The notes under the pieces were generated by a model, which saw only the letters and a program-made list of their open reading frames with translations, made no database searches and had not been told where the DNA came from. Shown piece by piece: positions 1 through 6,665 of a DNA stretch of 17,891 nucleotides. Both the position numbers and the translations under genes were made by a program. The stretch comes from an uncultured Bacillota bacterium (GTDB lineage: Bacteria > Bacillota > Clostridia > Christensenellales > UBA1242), in NCBI GenBank assembly GCA_949282835.1, contig CASDQU010000085.1, positions 1-17,891 on the forward strand, written 5' to 3'. Positions within the stretch are counted from its first letter, which is position 1. Each line of letters starts with the position of its first letter.

Positions 1-12
1 TCTTATAAATAT

Positions 13-732
13 TTATTCTCTTTCTGGGTCATTAAAAATTTCTTTGTCTTGTTTTGCTTCCACTGATTTTACCAAAGTATCAATGTTCTTTTTCATATAA
101 TCAAGTCTTGCTTCTTTTAATGGATGCTCTACCTGCAAAGACTCATATTGAGAAATAATCTCTGGCAATGCATCTCTCAAATCTTCTACTGAACTAATAT
201 TTTTTGATTGCAAATATGATAGCGCAGCTCTATTATATGCGTCTCTTATTTCTTGATTAGGAATAAATGCGCCATATGCTGTACTTTGCATTTCTCCAAC
301 TTCAATTCCCATTTCTTTAAGGAATGGTGCTAAAAACATAAGGTCTTTGGCAACCTCTTCTACGCCTATTAATTCAGTTGGTAAATGCTGAAAAATATTC
401 TTTAGACTCTTTTCTGAATTGCCTCTATCATATTTTTTTGTATTACCTTCTACCCATTTATTATGAATATTAGTTAAAATTTCAATGATTTTATCATATT
501 TTGCGTCTGTTTTTAATTCTTTTTCATATTTTGCTATGCCATTAAGTGCTGCAATAATAGAATCATTTGCATATACTGATTTGTCTAATTCTTCATAAAC
601 AGCGCGTTCATTTCCATTAAATTTACTATAAAGCTCTTGAATGATTTCCTCAGCCTCTTCCCTGCTTTTTCCATTCCATGCAATCATTGCATACATTTGT
701 GCTTGAAGTTCTGGTGTGATTTTATATTTCAT
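13..732 (-). CDS. Hypothetical 239-residue helical cytosolic protein
   Basis: I do not recognise a family. The protein is soluble, charged and apparently almost all helical, with no signal peptide or membrane segment. The N-terminal part (about residues 1-110) is rich in Glu and Lys. A less charged middle (about 120-165) holds the stretch LAPFLKEMGIEVGE and an Asn/Tyr-containing turn. The C-terminal 60 residues look like a further helical hairpin ending in a polar tail. The ATG start has a strong GGAGGT ribosome binding site five bases upstream. The gene has its own near-consensus promoter starting just after the upstream ymxH stop, and an inverted repeat brackets the -10 region, so it is probably a separately regulated unit rather than the last gene of the sigma operon. 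Coding looks genuine from the ribosome site, length and codon use. Function is unknown. Confidence 0.75.
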   Translation of the reverse strand: MKYKITPELQAQMYAMIAWNGKSREEAEEIIQELYSKFNGNERAVYEELDKSVYANDSIIAALNGIAKYEKELKTDAKYDKIIEILTNIHNKWVEGNTKKYDRGNSEKSLKNIFQHLPTELIGVEEVAKDLMFLAPFLKEMGIEVGEMQSTAYGAFIPNQEIRDAYNRAALSYLQSKNISSVEDLRDALPEIISQYESLQVEHPLKEARLDYMKKNIDTLVKSVEAKQDKEIFNDPERE

Positions 733-741
733 AATTACCTC

Positions 742-772
742 CGTTTGTTATATTATAGCACTAACACAAACG
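742..772. promoter_or_regulatory. Inverted repeat bracketing the -10 box (candidate operator)
   Basis: CGTTTGT (742-748) and ACAAACG (766-772) are perfect inverted copies separated by 17 bases. The pair extends to CGTTTGTTA against TAACACAAACG if one or two bases are bulged. The spacer contains the extended -10 box and one arm touches the ribosome binding site. The placement is what a repressor operator would show. I cannot assign it to a known regulator; it is not the GAAC-N4-GTTC LexA box. Confidence 0.5.
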
Positions 773-780
773 AAAGTCAA
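752..780 (-). promoter_or_regulatory. Near-consensus sigma-A promoter for the 239-residue gene
   Basis: On the minus strand a -35 TTGACT (775-780) is followed after exactly 17 bases by -10 TATAAT (752-757), and the -10 is preceded by TGC, making it an extended -10. The -35 begins about ten bases after the ymxH stop codon. The predicted transcript start is about 12-15 bases before the GGAGGT ribosome site. This is among the best promoter matches in the window. Confidence 0.8.
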
Positions 781-790
781 CTTCTAATTT

Positions 791-1078
791 TTATTTTTTT
801 ATATTTTGTGCCAAAACATAAGGATTGGTTGGAACACCTTGAGATGGAAGCTCCACTAACAAGGCATCCTCGCCAATTTTTACAACGCAGCCATATGGAA
901 TAAAAAGCTGGTCGGCATTTTTAAATAAATTCCACCCCGTCCGCTCGGCTGGCACGATAAACCCAAGCACTCTAGCGCTGCCAAGGTCAAAAACCATATC
1001 TGTGATATGTCCTAGCCTTCTTCCATCTAAAATATTTACCACTTCCTTGCATCGAAGCTCTAAAAATGTACTTTCCAC
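791..1078 (-). CDS. YlmC/YmxH family PRC-barrel sporulation protein
   Basis: This 95-residue protein matches the YlmC/YmxH family, small PRC-barrel-like beta proteins encoded next to sigG in many spore formers. Visible features are the N-terminal LRCKEVVNILDGRRLG segment, the following IxDMVFDL strand and the LFIPYGCVVKIGEDALLVEL strands. The family's biochemical role is poorly defined; a link to sporulation is inferred mainly from gene position. It begins at GTG (1076-1078), and an in-frame TAA two codons upstream excludes a longer product. No clear ribosome binding site precedes it. It lies 38 bases after sigG and is probably read from the sigG transcript. No hairpin terminator follows the gene. 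Confidence 0.8.
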   Translation of the reverse strand: MESTFLELRCKEVVNILDGRRLGHITDMVFDLGSARVLGFIVPAERTGWNLFKNADQLFIPYGCVVKIGEDALLVELPSQGVPTNPYVLAQNIKK

Positions 1079-1116
1079 AGTTTAAGATATGAGCTATTTC
1101 GTCAAAAAATTACAAA

Positions 1117-1890
1117 TTACACCAAAAACTCTTTTATCACTTTGAGTGCATTTTTTTCAAGTCTTGAGACTTGAGCTTGGCTTATACCTATTTCCTCACT
1201 GACCTCTGTTTGCGTCTTTCCTACATAATATCTCATTAAAAGAATTTCTCTTTCTCTATCTGAAAGAGTTTTAATTGCGTCTTTTATAGAAATATTTTCA
1301 TAGATATTTTCATCGGTATGTTTTTCATCTGCAATTTGGTCAAGTAGATGAATGGTGTCGCTACCATCAGTATAAACAGGCTCACTTAAAGATATGGTAT
1401 CGCTTATAGCATCAAGTGCAAAGGTAACAACAATAGGCGACATATCAATAGCTTTTGCTATCTCTTCTATGGTAGGCTCATAATGACAATTTTTTGACAG
1501 CATTTCTTTTGCCTGCAAAGCTTTATAGGCTATATCTCGCATAGAACGCGAAACTCTAATTGAATTATTGTCACGAAGATATCGCCTTATCTCTCCAACT
1601 ATCATAGGAACAGCATAGGTAGAAAATTTAACATTCAAATTTTCATCAAAATTGTCGATAGCTTTCATAAGTCCAACGCAGCCCACCTGAAACATATCAT
1701 CAGCTTTATCTCCTCGTCCGCCAAAGCGATGAACGACAGACAGCACAAGTCTAAGGTTTGCAACTACAAAATATTCTCTAGCTTTTTCATCGCCCTTTTT
1801 GACTTTTTTCATAAGTTCAACCATGTCACTATTCTTAAGTTTAGGAAGTTTTGAAGTGTCAACTCCACAAATATTGACTTTTGAAGACAT
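1117..1890 (-). CDS. sigG: RNA polymerase sporulation sigma factor sigma-G
   Basis: This is the late forespore-specific sigma factor, which directs RNA polymerase to spore-protection and germination genes after engulfment. The diagnostic N-terminal sequence VNICGVDTSKLPKLKN is present. Region 2 follows (NLRLVLSVVHRF, VGCVGLMKAIDNFD, KFSTYAVPMIVGEIRRYLRDNN), then region 3, and a C-terminal region 4 helix-turn-helix (KTQTEVSEEIGISQAQVSRLEK). The length of 257 residues is close to the 260 of Bacillus subtilis. A longer frame opens at a TTG at 1902, but that codon lies inside the ribosome site TTGGAGGG. The ATG at 1888-1890 has GGAGG five bases upstream and begins the conserved MSSKV sequence, so I place the start there. 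It follows sigE after 75 bases, which hold a possible sigma-F-type promoter. Confidence 0.96.
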   Translation of the reverse strand: MSSKVNICGVDTSKLPKLKNSDMVELMKKVKKGDEKAREYFVVANLRLVLSVVHRFGGRGDKADDMFQVGCVGLMKAIDNFDENLNVKFSTYAVPMIVGEIRRYLRDNNSIRVSRSMRDIAYKALQAKEMLSKNCHYEPTIEEIAKAIDMSPIVVTFALDAISDTISLSEPVYTDGSDTIHLLDQIADEKHTDENIYENISIKDAIKTLSDREREILLMRYYVGKTQTEVSEEIGISQAQVSRLEKNALKVIKEFLV

Positions 1891-1909
1891 ACCACCCTCC
1901 AATATGGTA

Positions 1910-1939
1910 TATCTTTTGCATTGTTAAAAATTAATATAC
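1910..1939 (-). promoter_or_regulatory. Candidate forespore (sigma-F/sigma-G type) promoter of sigG
   Basis: On the minus strand GTATA (1935-1939) is followed after 15 bases by GCAAAAGATA (1910-1919). The sigma-F consensus known from Bacillus is roughly GYATA, 16 bases, GGNNANAHTR, so the -35 is perfect while the -10 has two mismatches and the spacer is one base short. In Bacillus sigG is transcribed in the forespore by sigma-F and then sigma-G from a promoter in the same place. The leader would be very short, with the ribosome site only a few bases from the 5' end. Confidence 0.4.
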
Positions 1940-1965
1940 TGCCTCGACAAAATAGGACAAAAGAT

Positions 1966-2697
1966 TTAAATAGACATTTGTCTTTCAAGTTCTATTCTCA
2001 TATCACTTAAAATTCTTTTTTCAAGTCTTGAAATATAACTTTGACTTATTCCAAGCTTAAGAGCGACCTCTCTTTGAGTGAGTTCTTCATGCCCCATCAA
2101 CCCATAGCGCAGTATCATTATTTGCCTTTCTCTACTATTTAATTTTGAAATAAATTGAAAGATTAATTGCTTTTCGGCTGGAGCATCAACAGCTTGCATT
2201 ATTACATCTTCTTCGCATGGCAAAATATCTGCAAGTACAAGTTGGTTACCATCGCCATCTTCACAAAGAGGCTTATCAAGACTGACATCATTCTTAATCT
2301 TGCCAATCTTGCGTATTTGCATTAAAATCTCATTTTCAATACACCTAGAAGCATAGGTAGCAAGTCTAATATTCTTATCTACTTTGAAAGTTTTTACCGC
2401 TTTAATAAGCCCAATCGCGCCAGTAGAAATCAAATCTTCAAACTCAATGCCACTTGAATCAAACTTTTTAGCTATATAAGCGACCAGTCGCAAATTGTGT
2501 TCTATCAGTTTCTCGGTGGCAGAAAGGTCGCCTTTTTCTTTTTTTAATAATAGTTCTTGCTCTTCAGCACTGTCAAGAGGGGGCAAAAACTCTTCATTGC
2601 CGCAGACATAACAGACAATATTTTTAACATCAAGCAGATTTTTTCTATGAAAAAGATTGTATAAAAACAAACGAATTTTAAAAATTAAATGTTGCAT
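1966..2697 (-). CDS. sigE: RNA polymerase sporulation sigma factor sigma-E (pro-form)
   Basis: This is the early mother-cell sigma factor, made as an inactive membrane-associated precursor. The 243-residue product begins with an amphipathic, basic pro-sequence (about residues 1-29, HLIFKIRLFLYNLFHRKN), then YVCGNEEFLPPL, which aligns with the Bacillus processing region YIGGSEALPPP. Cleavage is therefore expected close to Cys29-Tyr30. Region 2 (IEHNLRLVAYIAKKF, FEDLISTGAIGLIKAV, LATYASRCIENEILMQIRK) and the region 4 helix-turn-helix (LTQREVALKLGISQSYISRLEKR) are typical. The start ATG has AGGAGGT six bases upstream, overlapping the spoIIGA stop codon, which implies translational coupling. The neighbouring spoIIGA encodes the protease that removes the pro-sequence. 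Confidence 0.96.
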   Translation of the reverse strand: MQHLIFKIRLFLYNLFHRKNLLDVKNIVCYVCGNEEFLPPLDSAEEQELLLKKEKGDLSATEKLIEHNLRLVAYIAKKFDSSGIEFEDLISTGAIGLIKAVKTFKVDKNIRLATYASRCIENEILMQIRKIGKIKNDVSLDKPLCEDGDGNQLVLADILPCEEDVIMQAVDAPAEKQLIFQFISKLNSRERQIMILRYGLMGHEELTQREVALKLGISQSYISRLEKRILSDMRIELERQMSI

Positions 2698-2705
2698 AAT
2701 ACCTC

Positions 2706-3509
2706 CTAAACCAACTCACTATGTAACAAAATCTTTTTGCCAAAACTTTTATCAAATCCAGAAAAAGATAATCCTATTGCTACATTTTTAAAAGACTTTT
2801 CTTCTTCTCCTACCAAAAGCTCATCGATAGTAAAAACAAGCATGCTTGTCCCGCTCCCTATACTATTAATTTTTATGTAATGACCATTTTTAATAGAACA
2901 ATTTTCTGTTTTTTTTGTAAATGCGCTAAGAAAGGAAATATTGCTATAAAGTTTATGGAAGACATCAAAGGTGACAAGCATGATTGGCTTTTTGGTTATA
3001 GTGTCATATAGCATATTGCCAGTATCTAAAAATGCCTCTTCTTGCAATACTTTGCCGCCATCTTTTATAATCACTTTGAAACTAAAATTATCAATCTTAT
3101 TGCGTCTTTGCTGGTGTAATAAAATCATTTTAGCTATTGTGTAAATCACTGCGCCTACTATTGCCACTACAAAAAGCGGAAACTGACCGATAGCACTTTG
3201 CAGGGCATAACTTGCACCGCCGAATAGAAAAGTTATAAGAGTGACTACAGCGCAAATTACAAAAAATCGCTTCCATGAGGTAAACTTAAAAGTCAAACTA
3301 CTTAAAAGAAAACAGGTAAATACCTCTAGCAAAATTTTTGAATAGAATGGAAGAGCAAACAAAGGCGATATAATGGCAATTATTGCGCCTAATGCCGCCC
3401 ATAACACAAATAGCCTCGCCCTTTCTTTAAGCACCGCTGCGCTAAGGTTTAAGATTAGCGAATTTAAAAAAATATTGATAATTAAAGACAGCTCTATTTC
3501 TATTCTCAT
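2706..3509 (-). CDS. spoIIGA: Sporulation sigma-E processing peptidase SpoIIGA
   Basis: This is the membrane-embedded aspartic protease that cleaves pro-sigma-E in the mother cell after septum formation, in response to the forespore signal SpoIIR. About five hydrophobic segments occupy residues 1-130 (near 5-27, 33-52, 54-73, 80-97 and 110-131). A cytoplasmic protease domain follows, with the catalytic motif LDTGN (Asp162) and strands typical of a pepsin-like half-domain. At 267 residues it is shorter than the roughly 309-residue Bacillus protein, with divergence mostly in the membrane part. The start ATG is preceded by AGAGGGG. It is the first gene of the spoIIGA-sigE-sigG series and is separated from ftsZ by the 92-residue gene and two terminators, so it is likely to have its own sporulation promoter. 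Confidence 0.92.
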   Translation of the reverse strand: MRIEIELSLIINIFLNSLILNLSAAVLKERARLFVLWAALGAIIAIISPLFALPFYSKILLEVFTCFLLSSLTFKFTSWKRFFVICAVVTLITFLFGGASYALQSAIGQFPLFVVAIVGAVIYTIAKMILLHQQRRNKIDNFSFKVIIKDGGKVLQEEAFLDTGNMLYDTITKKPIMLVTFDVFHKLYSNISFLSAFTKKTENCSIKNGHYIKINSIGSGTSMLVFTIDELLVGEEEKSFKNVAIGLSFSGFDKSFGKKILLHSELV

Positions 3510-3619
3510 TTCCCCTCTTTATCTTTTAAATTAAAAAATTAAAAGTCAAAGGATTGGTTGCTTATTTAAAGCCTAAAAATAGTTTAAAATATTTTCAAAA
3601 AATTGTAGTTATACTTTCT

Positions 3620-3626
3620 TGGCGAA
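3620..3626. promoter_or_regulatory. Possible Spo0A box upstream of spoIIGA
   Basis: TGGCGAA on the plus strand differs by one base from the known Spo0A box TGTCGAA. It lies 111 bases upstream of the spoIIGA start. Downstream, on the minus strand, TTGAAA is followed after 22 bases by the weak -10 TTTAAA; a long spacer of this kind is characteristic of the Spo0A-activated spoIIG promoter of Bacillus. In AT-rich DNA the match could be chance. Confidence 0.3.
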
Positions 3627-3640
3627 TTTTCTTATAATTT

Positions 3641-3674
3641 GAAAAAAAGAGGCGCAAAAACAAGTTCTGCGCCG
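3641..3674 (-). terminator. Intrinsic terminator (second of a tandem pair)
   Basis: On the minus strand GGCGCA and TGCGCC form a perfect 6 bp GC-rich stem with an 11-base loop (arms at 3668-3673 and 3651-3656), followed by TC and seven T residues. It lies between the 92-residue gene and spoIIGA and would insulate spoIIGA from upstream transcription. Confidence 0.75.
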
Positions 3675-3686
3675 CTAAACAAACTG

Positions 3687-3720
3687 TATAAAAATAAAAA
3701 GAGGCTTTAAACCCCTTCTT
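3687..3720 (-). terminator. Intrinsic terminator overlapping the stop of the 92-residue gene
   Basis: Read on the minus strand, AAGAAGGGG (3712-3720) can pair with CCTCTTTTT (3696-3704) around a 7-base loop, with two G-U pairs, and runs into a T-rich tail. The hairpin begins within the stop codon. It is less GC-rich than the following terminator at 3641-3674, and the two act in tandem. Confidence 0.55.
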
Positions 3721-3997
3721 AAATTTCCTTCTCTTGAAAATCCCCTCTCTTATTCAATTCTTCTCTTATAAGCCTCAGTTCATCTAAGAGTTTTTCATTT
3801 GATTTTGCCCTTTGGTTTGCTAGTTCCCTTTGCAAATTGTCACCAGCTTTCTTTTTATCAAAAATGCCGCCCTTAAAAGTCAAGCTTTCTTTCAAAAGAC
3901 TTTGCCCCTCTTTTATTGGCTTGTCCAAACCTAACCCCGTGGCAAAACAATCTGTTATTTTCCAAACTACATCTATAACAGTTTTTAAAATTCCCAT
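3719..3997 (-). CDS. Small orphan protein, amphipathic N-terminus plus coiled coil
   Basis: I do not recognise a family for this 92-residue protein. Residues 2-20 (GILKTVIDVVWKITDCF) can form a mostly hydrophobic amphipathic helix that could lie on a membrane. A Gly/Lys-rich middle (about 20-50) follows, and residues 52-86 (DNLQRELANQRAKSNEKLLD and onward) look like a charged coiled coil. The gene has a strong promoter with an extended -10, an AAGGA ribosome site and two terminators after it, so it seems to be an expressed single-gene unit. It sits between ftsZ and spoIIGA, which are commonly neighbours in spore formers. A role in division or asymmetric septation is only a guess from position. 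The transcription and translation signals make it more likely real than a chance frame. Confidence 0.7.
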   Translation of the reverse strand: MGILKTVIDVVWKITDCFATGLGLDKPIKEGQSLLKESLTFKGGIFDKKKAGDNLQRELANQRAKSNEKLLDELRLIREELNKRGDFQEKEI

Positions 3998-4030
3998 TAT
4001 TTTTCCTTAAAGCTTGTTATTTTCATATTT

Positions 4031-4059
4031 ATTATAACACATTTTCTAAAAATAATCAA
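4031..4059 (-). promoter_or_regulatory. Strong sigma-A promoter of the 92-residue gene
   Basis: On the minus strand TTGATT (4054-4059), 17 bases, TATAAT (4031-4036), with TGT directly before the -10 giving an extended -10 element. It starts just after the ftsZ terminator and gives a leader of about 25-30 bases to an AAGGA ribosome site. Confidence 0.75.
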
Positions 4060-4076
4060 GATTAAATATTTTTCAA

Positions 4077-4103
4077 TAAAAAAATCTCCTTTTGCAGGAG
4101 ATT
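4077..4103 (-). terminator. Intrinsic terminator after ftsZ
   Basis: AATCTCCT and AGGAGATT (4083-4090 and 4096-4103) form a perfect 8 bp stem with a five-base loop. On the minus strand it is followed by a run of T residues. It starts within a few bases of the ftsZ stop and ends the division gene transcript. Confidence 0.88.
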
Positions 4104-4106
4104 AGT

Positions 4107-5306
4107 TTACTTTTTATTTTTTCTTAATTTTTCAATCCAAGGTGGAACATTTGAATTTTTGAGGTCAACTCTTGAAGAGCCAAGTTCGTCAGCCTTTCTC
4201 TCAACCGAAATATCAGGTTTTGACATTTCTTCTTCTCTTTCTTTTTGAACATAATTTGAGAACATGCTTCTAGCAGAGAAGGCAGGTTTATTCTGTCCCA
4301 TATTGCCTATCGACCTTGCGCCAGCAATTTCTTCATTTTTAGGTTGTTTTTCTTCGTTTGGATTAGGGAAGCCTGTAGCAATCAAAGTGATTTCAACTTC
4401 GTCATGCATATTTTCATCAATGCTTGTCCCTAAAATAATATTACAATCTTTATCAACAACCTCTCTTACAAGAGCGGCAGCTTCGCTCAAATCGTCTTGA
4501 GTGAGGTCATTGCCACCTTTTATATTGATAAGTAGTCCTGTAGCTCCTTCTATAGTAGTTTCAAGCAAAGGACTTGCAACCGCTTGCTTAACGGCATCCA
4601 AAGCTTTATTATCGCCTGTGCCATAACCAATACCCATATGAGCCAATCCCTTATCTTTCATAATAGTGGTAACATCGGCAAAGTCAAGATTGATAAGCCC
4701 AGGATAAACGATAAGATCGCTTATACCTTGTACGCCCTGTCTTAAAACATCATCGGCAAATCTAAAAGATTCTGCCAAAGGAGTTTTCTTTGGAACAATT
4801 TCAAGGAGTTTTTCATTTGGAATAACCACCAAAGCGTCCACATATTTTCTTAATTTTTCAAGCCCTTCTTCAGCATTTTTTGCTCTGATAGGACCTTCAA
4901 AACTGAAAGGTTTTGTAATGACAGCAATAGTAAGAATGCCAAGTTCTTTGGCAATTTGTGCAATAACAGGAGCAGCTCCCGTACCTGTACCGCCACCCAT
5001 GCCAGCTGTGATAAACAAAAGGTTTGTCCCTTTAAGCATTTCAGTAATAGAAGATTTACTTTCTTCAGCGGCTTTCTGTCCTATTTCAGGTCTAGCTCCA
5101 GCCCCAAGCCCACCTGTAAGGCGCTCACCAATTTGAAGTCTAGTTTCAGCCTTGCTTACCAAAAGTGTCTGTTGGTCGGTATTAACTGCCACAAACTCAG
5201 CAGAAGTAACACCTGCATCAATCATACGATTGACAGCATTATTACCACCGCCACCAACTCCAAGCACCTTAATTTTTGCTATAGAAGTAATTCTATTATC
5301 ATTCAT
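4107..5306 (-). CDS. ftsZ: Cell division GTPase FtsZ
   Basis: This is the tubulin homologue that polymerises with GTP at mid-cell to form the Z ring and recruit the divisome. The N-terminal Rossmann strand KVLGVGGGGNNAVNRM (12-28), the tubulin signature GGGTGTG (104-110) and the T7 synergy loop NLDFADV (206-212) are intact. A variable polar linker (about 315-380) follows. The C-terminus VPPWIEKLRKNKK (387-399) is the conserved tail that binds membrane tethers such as FtsA or SepF, plus basic residues. The length of 399 is normal. The start ATG has AAGGAG seven bases upstream. It follows the ftsA-like gene by 202 bases containing its own promoter, and a terminator follows. Tail conservation matters here because the adjacent FtsA-like protein lacks an obvious membrane helix. 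Confidence 0.98.
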   Translation of the reverse strand: MNDNRITSIAKIKVLGVGGGGNNAVNRMIDAGVTSAEFVAVNTDQQTLLVSKAETRLQIGERLTGGLGAGARPEIGQKAAEESKSSITEMLKGTNLLFITAGMGGGTGTGAAPVIAQIAKELGILTIAVITKPFSFEGPIRAKNAEEGLEKLRKYVDALVVIPNEKLLEIVPKKTPLAESFRFADDVLRQGVQGISDLIVYPGLINLDFADVTTIMKDKGLAHMGIGYGTGDNKALDAVKQAVASPLLETTIEGATGLLINIKGGNDLTQDDLSEAAALVREVVDKDCNIILGTSIDENMHDEVEITLIATGFPNPNEEKQPKNEEIAGARSIGNMGQNKPAFSARSMFSNYVQKEREEEMSKPDISVERKADELGSSRVDLKNSNVPPWIEKLRKNKK

Positions 5307-5390
5307 AATTTTTCTCCTTGACCATTAATTTATCTTATTGTACAACTTTTTGAATAAATTTGCAATCGTTTCTATAAAAATTTTTTACTA

Positions 5391-5439
5391 AATGTATAAA
5401 ATCGGGCTTTTATACAAAAATTTTGCATATTTATACATT
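5391..5439. repeat. Three TGTATAAA elements in the ftsZ leader (operator or leader hairpin)
   Basis: AATGTATAAA (5391-5400) has a perfect inverted copy TTTATACATT (5430-5439). Nested between them GTATAAAA (5394-5401) and TTTTATAC (5408-5415) form a second perfect inverted repeat with loop TCGGGC. The distal arm overlaps the predicted transcription start of ftsZ, and the inner pair lies in the leader. The elements could be binding sites for a regulator or alternative hairpins. Confidence 0.5.
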
Positions 5440-5442
5440 TTC

Positions 5443-5471
5443 ATTATAGCTACTTTTTCTCAAAATTTCAA
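5443..5471 (-). promoter_or_regulatory. Sigma-A promoter of ftsZ
   Basis: On the minus strand TTGAAA (5466-5471), 17 bases, TATAAT (5443-5448). The match has a perfect -10 and optimal spacing, and predicts a leader of roughly 130 bases before ftsZ containing the GTATAAA repeats. Confidence 0.75.
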
Positions 5472-5508
5472 GATAATTTTAAAATTTTATATATTTTTTT
5501 ATAATTTG

Positions 5509-6636
5509 CTATTCTTCTTCCTTCAACGCTGCATTAACAAGCGACAATATTGAGGCATATTCTGGTTTATCTTTGCCCGGAAGAGGTGGCAAGCCATAGC
5601 TTATATTTCTGCCTAGGCATTTGGCTAGGTAATCTCTTCCTCCTTTAATTTTGCTTATTCCCGCGCCCGTTAAGAAGATTGGAAGATATGTAATATACTC
5701 GTTAGTGCTAAGTTGAACACATTTGCTAATCACCTGACTAAGTTCTTCAATGCGATAGCCAACAACCTCATTTACATTGTTAAGTGAAATTCTAATTATC
5801 TTTCCACTGTCAGCGGTCAGCTCATAACAATCACTTTGCTTTCCTTTAAGCGATAAAACAATCTGCCTTTTAAGCCTATCTGCTTCGCCCATTGTCAAAT
5901 CAAAAGCCTCTGCTAGGTCATTAGTTACAAAGCCTCCCCCTCTTGAGAAACTTGTTAAAGCATATAAAGCGTCACCTTTGACAAAAGCTATACTTGTTGT
6001 AAGGTCGCCCGCATCCACAATTAAAGATAAATCTTCTCTCTTCTCTTTAGGCAATAAGAAGAGGGCTTGATTTAATGGGTCTGAAAGATATTCCACCTGG
6101 TTAAATCCTAGACCTGCCACAATAGAATTGAATAAATCTACAAAATCTCTCTTAACATATATAACTGAAAGTTTGCCACTTATCGACATGGCACTTTCAC
6201 CAATAGGATTTGAGACGCCTCGTCCATCATCTAATAGATATGAAATGGCATTGACAGATACCACTTCCACATCTACATGTTTTGCCTTTTCGCCAGCCAT
6301 ATAGAATAAAGAGTCGATATCTTGTTTTTTAATTTTTCTTTTGTCGCTAAAATTTATAGTAACATCTGTTCTTGTAACTGAAGAAAATTCTGCAGGTACA
6401 GAAATATATATTTTATCAATCTTTTTGTTGCCATCAACATCAAACTCATTGATAATCTGCTCAAAGAGAGAGGCAATCTTTTCCTGATTTAAAAACTTGC
6501 CCTCATAAAACCCATCATAATCAATCTCTTTGAAGGCTTTTATAATAAAAGTATTGTTAAGCCCTTTGCCTGCAAGCATTGCACGCAACTTAGAAGAGCC
6601 AATATCAACTACAAAAACAAATTTATCTTTTAACAT
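5509..6636 (-). CDS. ftsA: FtsA-like actin-fold division protein without C-terminal membrane helix
   Basis: FtsA is an ATP-binding actin homologue that normally links FtsZ to the membrane and recruits later division proteins. Here the phosphate-1 motif VDIGSSKLRAML (10-21), an SHS2/1C insertion (about 77-180), phosphate-2 VDAGDLTTSIAF (207-218), SRGGGFVTNDLA (231-242) and the adenosine motif LTGAGISKIKG (322-332) are all seen. The phosphate-2 loop reads AGDLTT where FtsA usually has IGGGTT. The protein ends at residue 375 with YASILSLVNAALKEEE, exactly where the actin core ends. The usual linker and amphipathic membrane-targeting helix are absent, and Bacillus FtsA is about 440 residues. A GTG two codons upstream (6640-6642) opens the frame, but AAAGG five bases before the ATG at 6634-6636 favours that start. 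It lies between ftsQ and ftsZ. Confidence 0.88.
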   Translation of the reverse strand: MLKDKFVFVVDIGSSKLRAMLAGKGLNNTFIIKAFKEIDYDGFYEGKFLNQEKIASLFEQIINEFDVDGNKKIDKIYISVPAEFSSVTRTDVTINFSDKRKIKKQDIDSLFYMAGEKAKHVDVEVVSVNAISYLLDDGRGVSNPIGESAMSISGKLSVIYVKRDFVDLFNSIVAGLGFNQVEYLSDPLNQALFLLPKEKREDLSLIVDAGDLTTSIAFVKGDALYALTSFSRGGGFVTNDLAEAFDLTMGEADRLKRQIVLSLKGKQSDCYELTADSGKIIRISLNNVNEVVGYRIEELSQVISKCVQLSTNEYITYLPIFLTGAGISKIKGGRDYLAKCLGRNISYGLPPLPGKDKPEYASILSLVNAALKEEE

Positions 6637-6665
6637 ATGCACCTTTAAACAAATATTCTTAATTA

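Noticed and set aside
637..903. Plus-strand open frame of 88 codons across the 239-residue gene start and ymxH
   Set aside because: It runs through the promoter, the ribosome site and two better supported minus-strand genes, has no ribosome site of its own and resembles no known family.
1888..1902. Longer sigG starting at TTG (1902)
   Set aside because: The TTG is part of the ribosome binding site and the extra residues EGG are encoded by it; the ATG at 1890 fits the family start.
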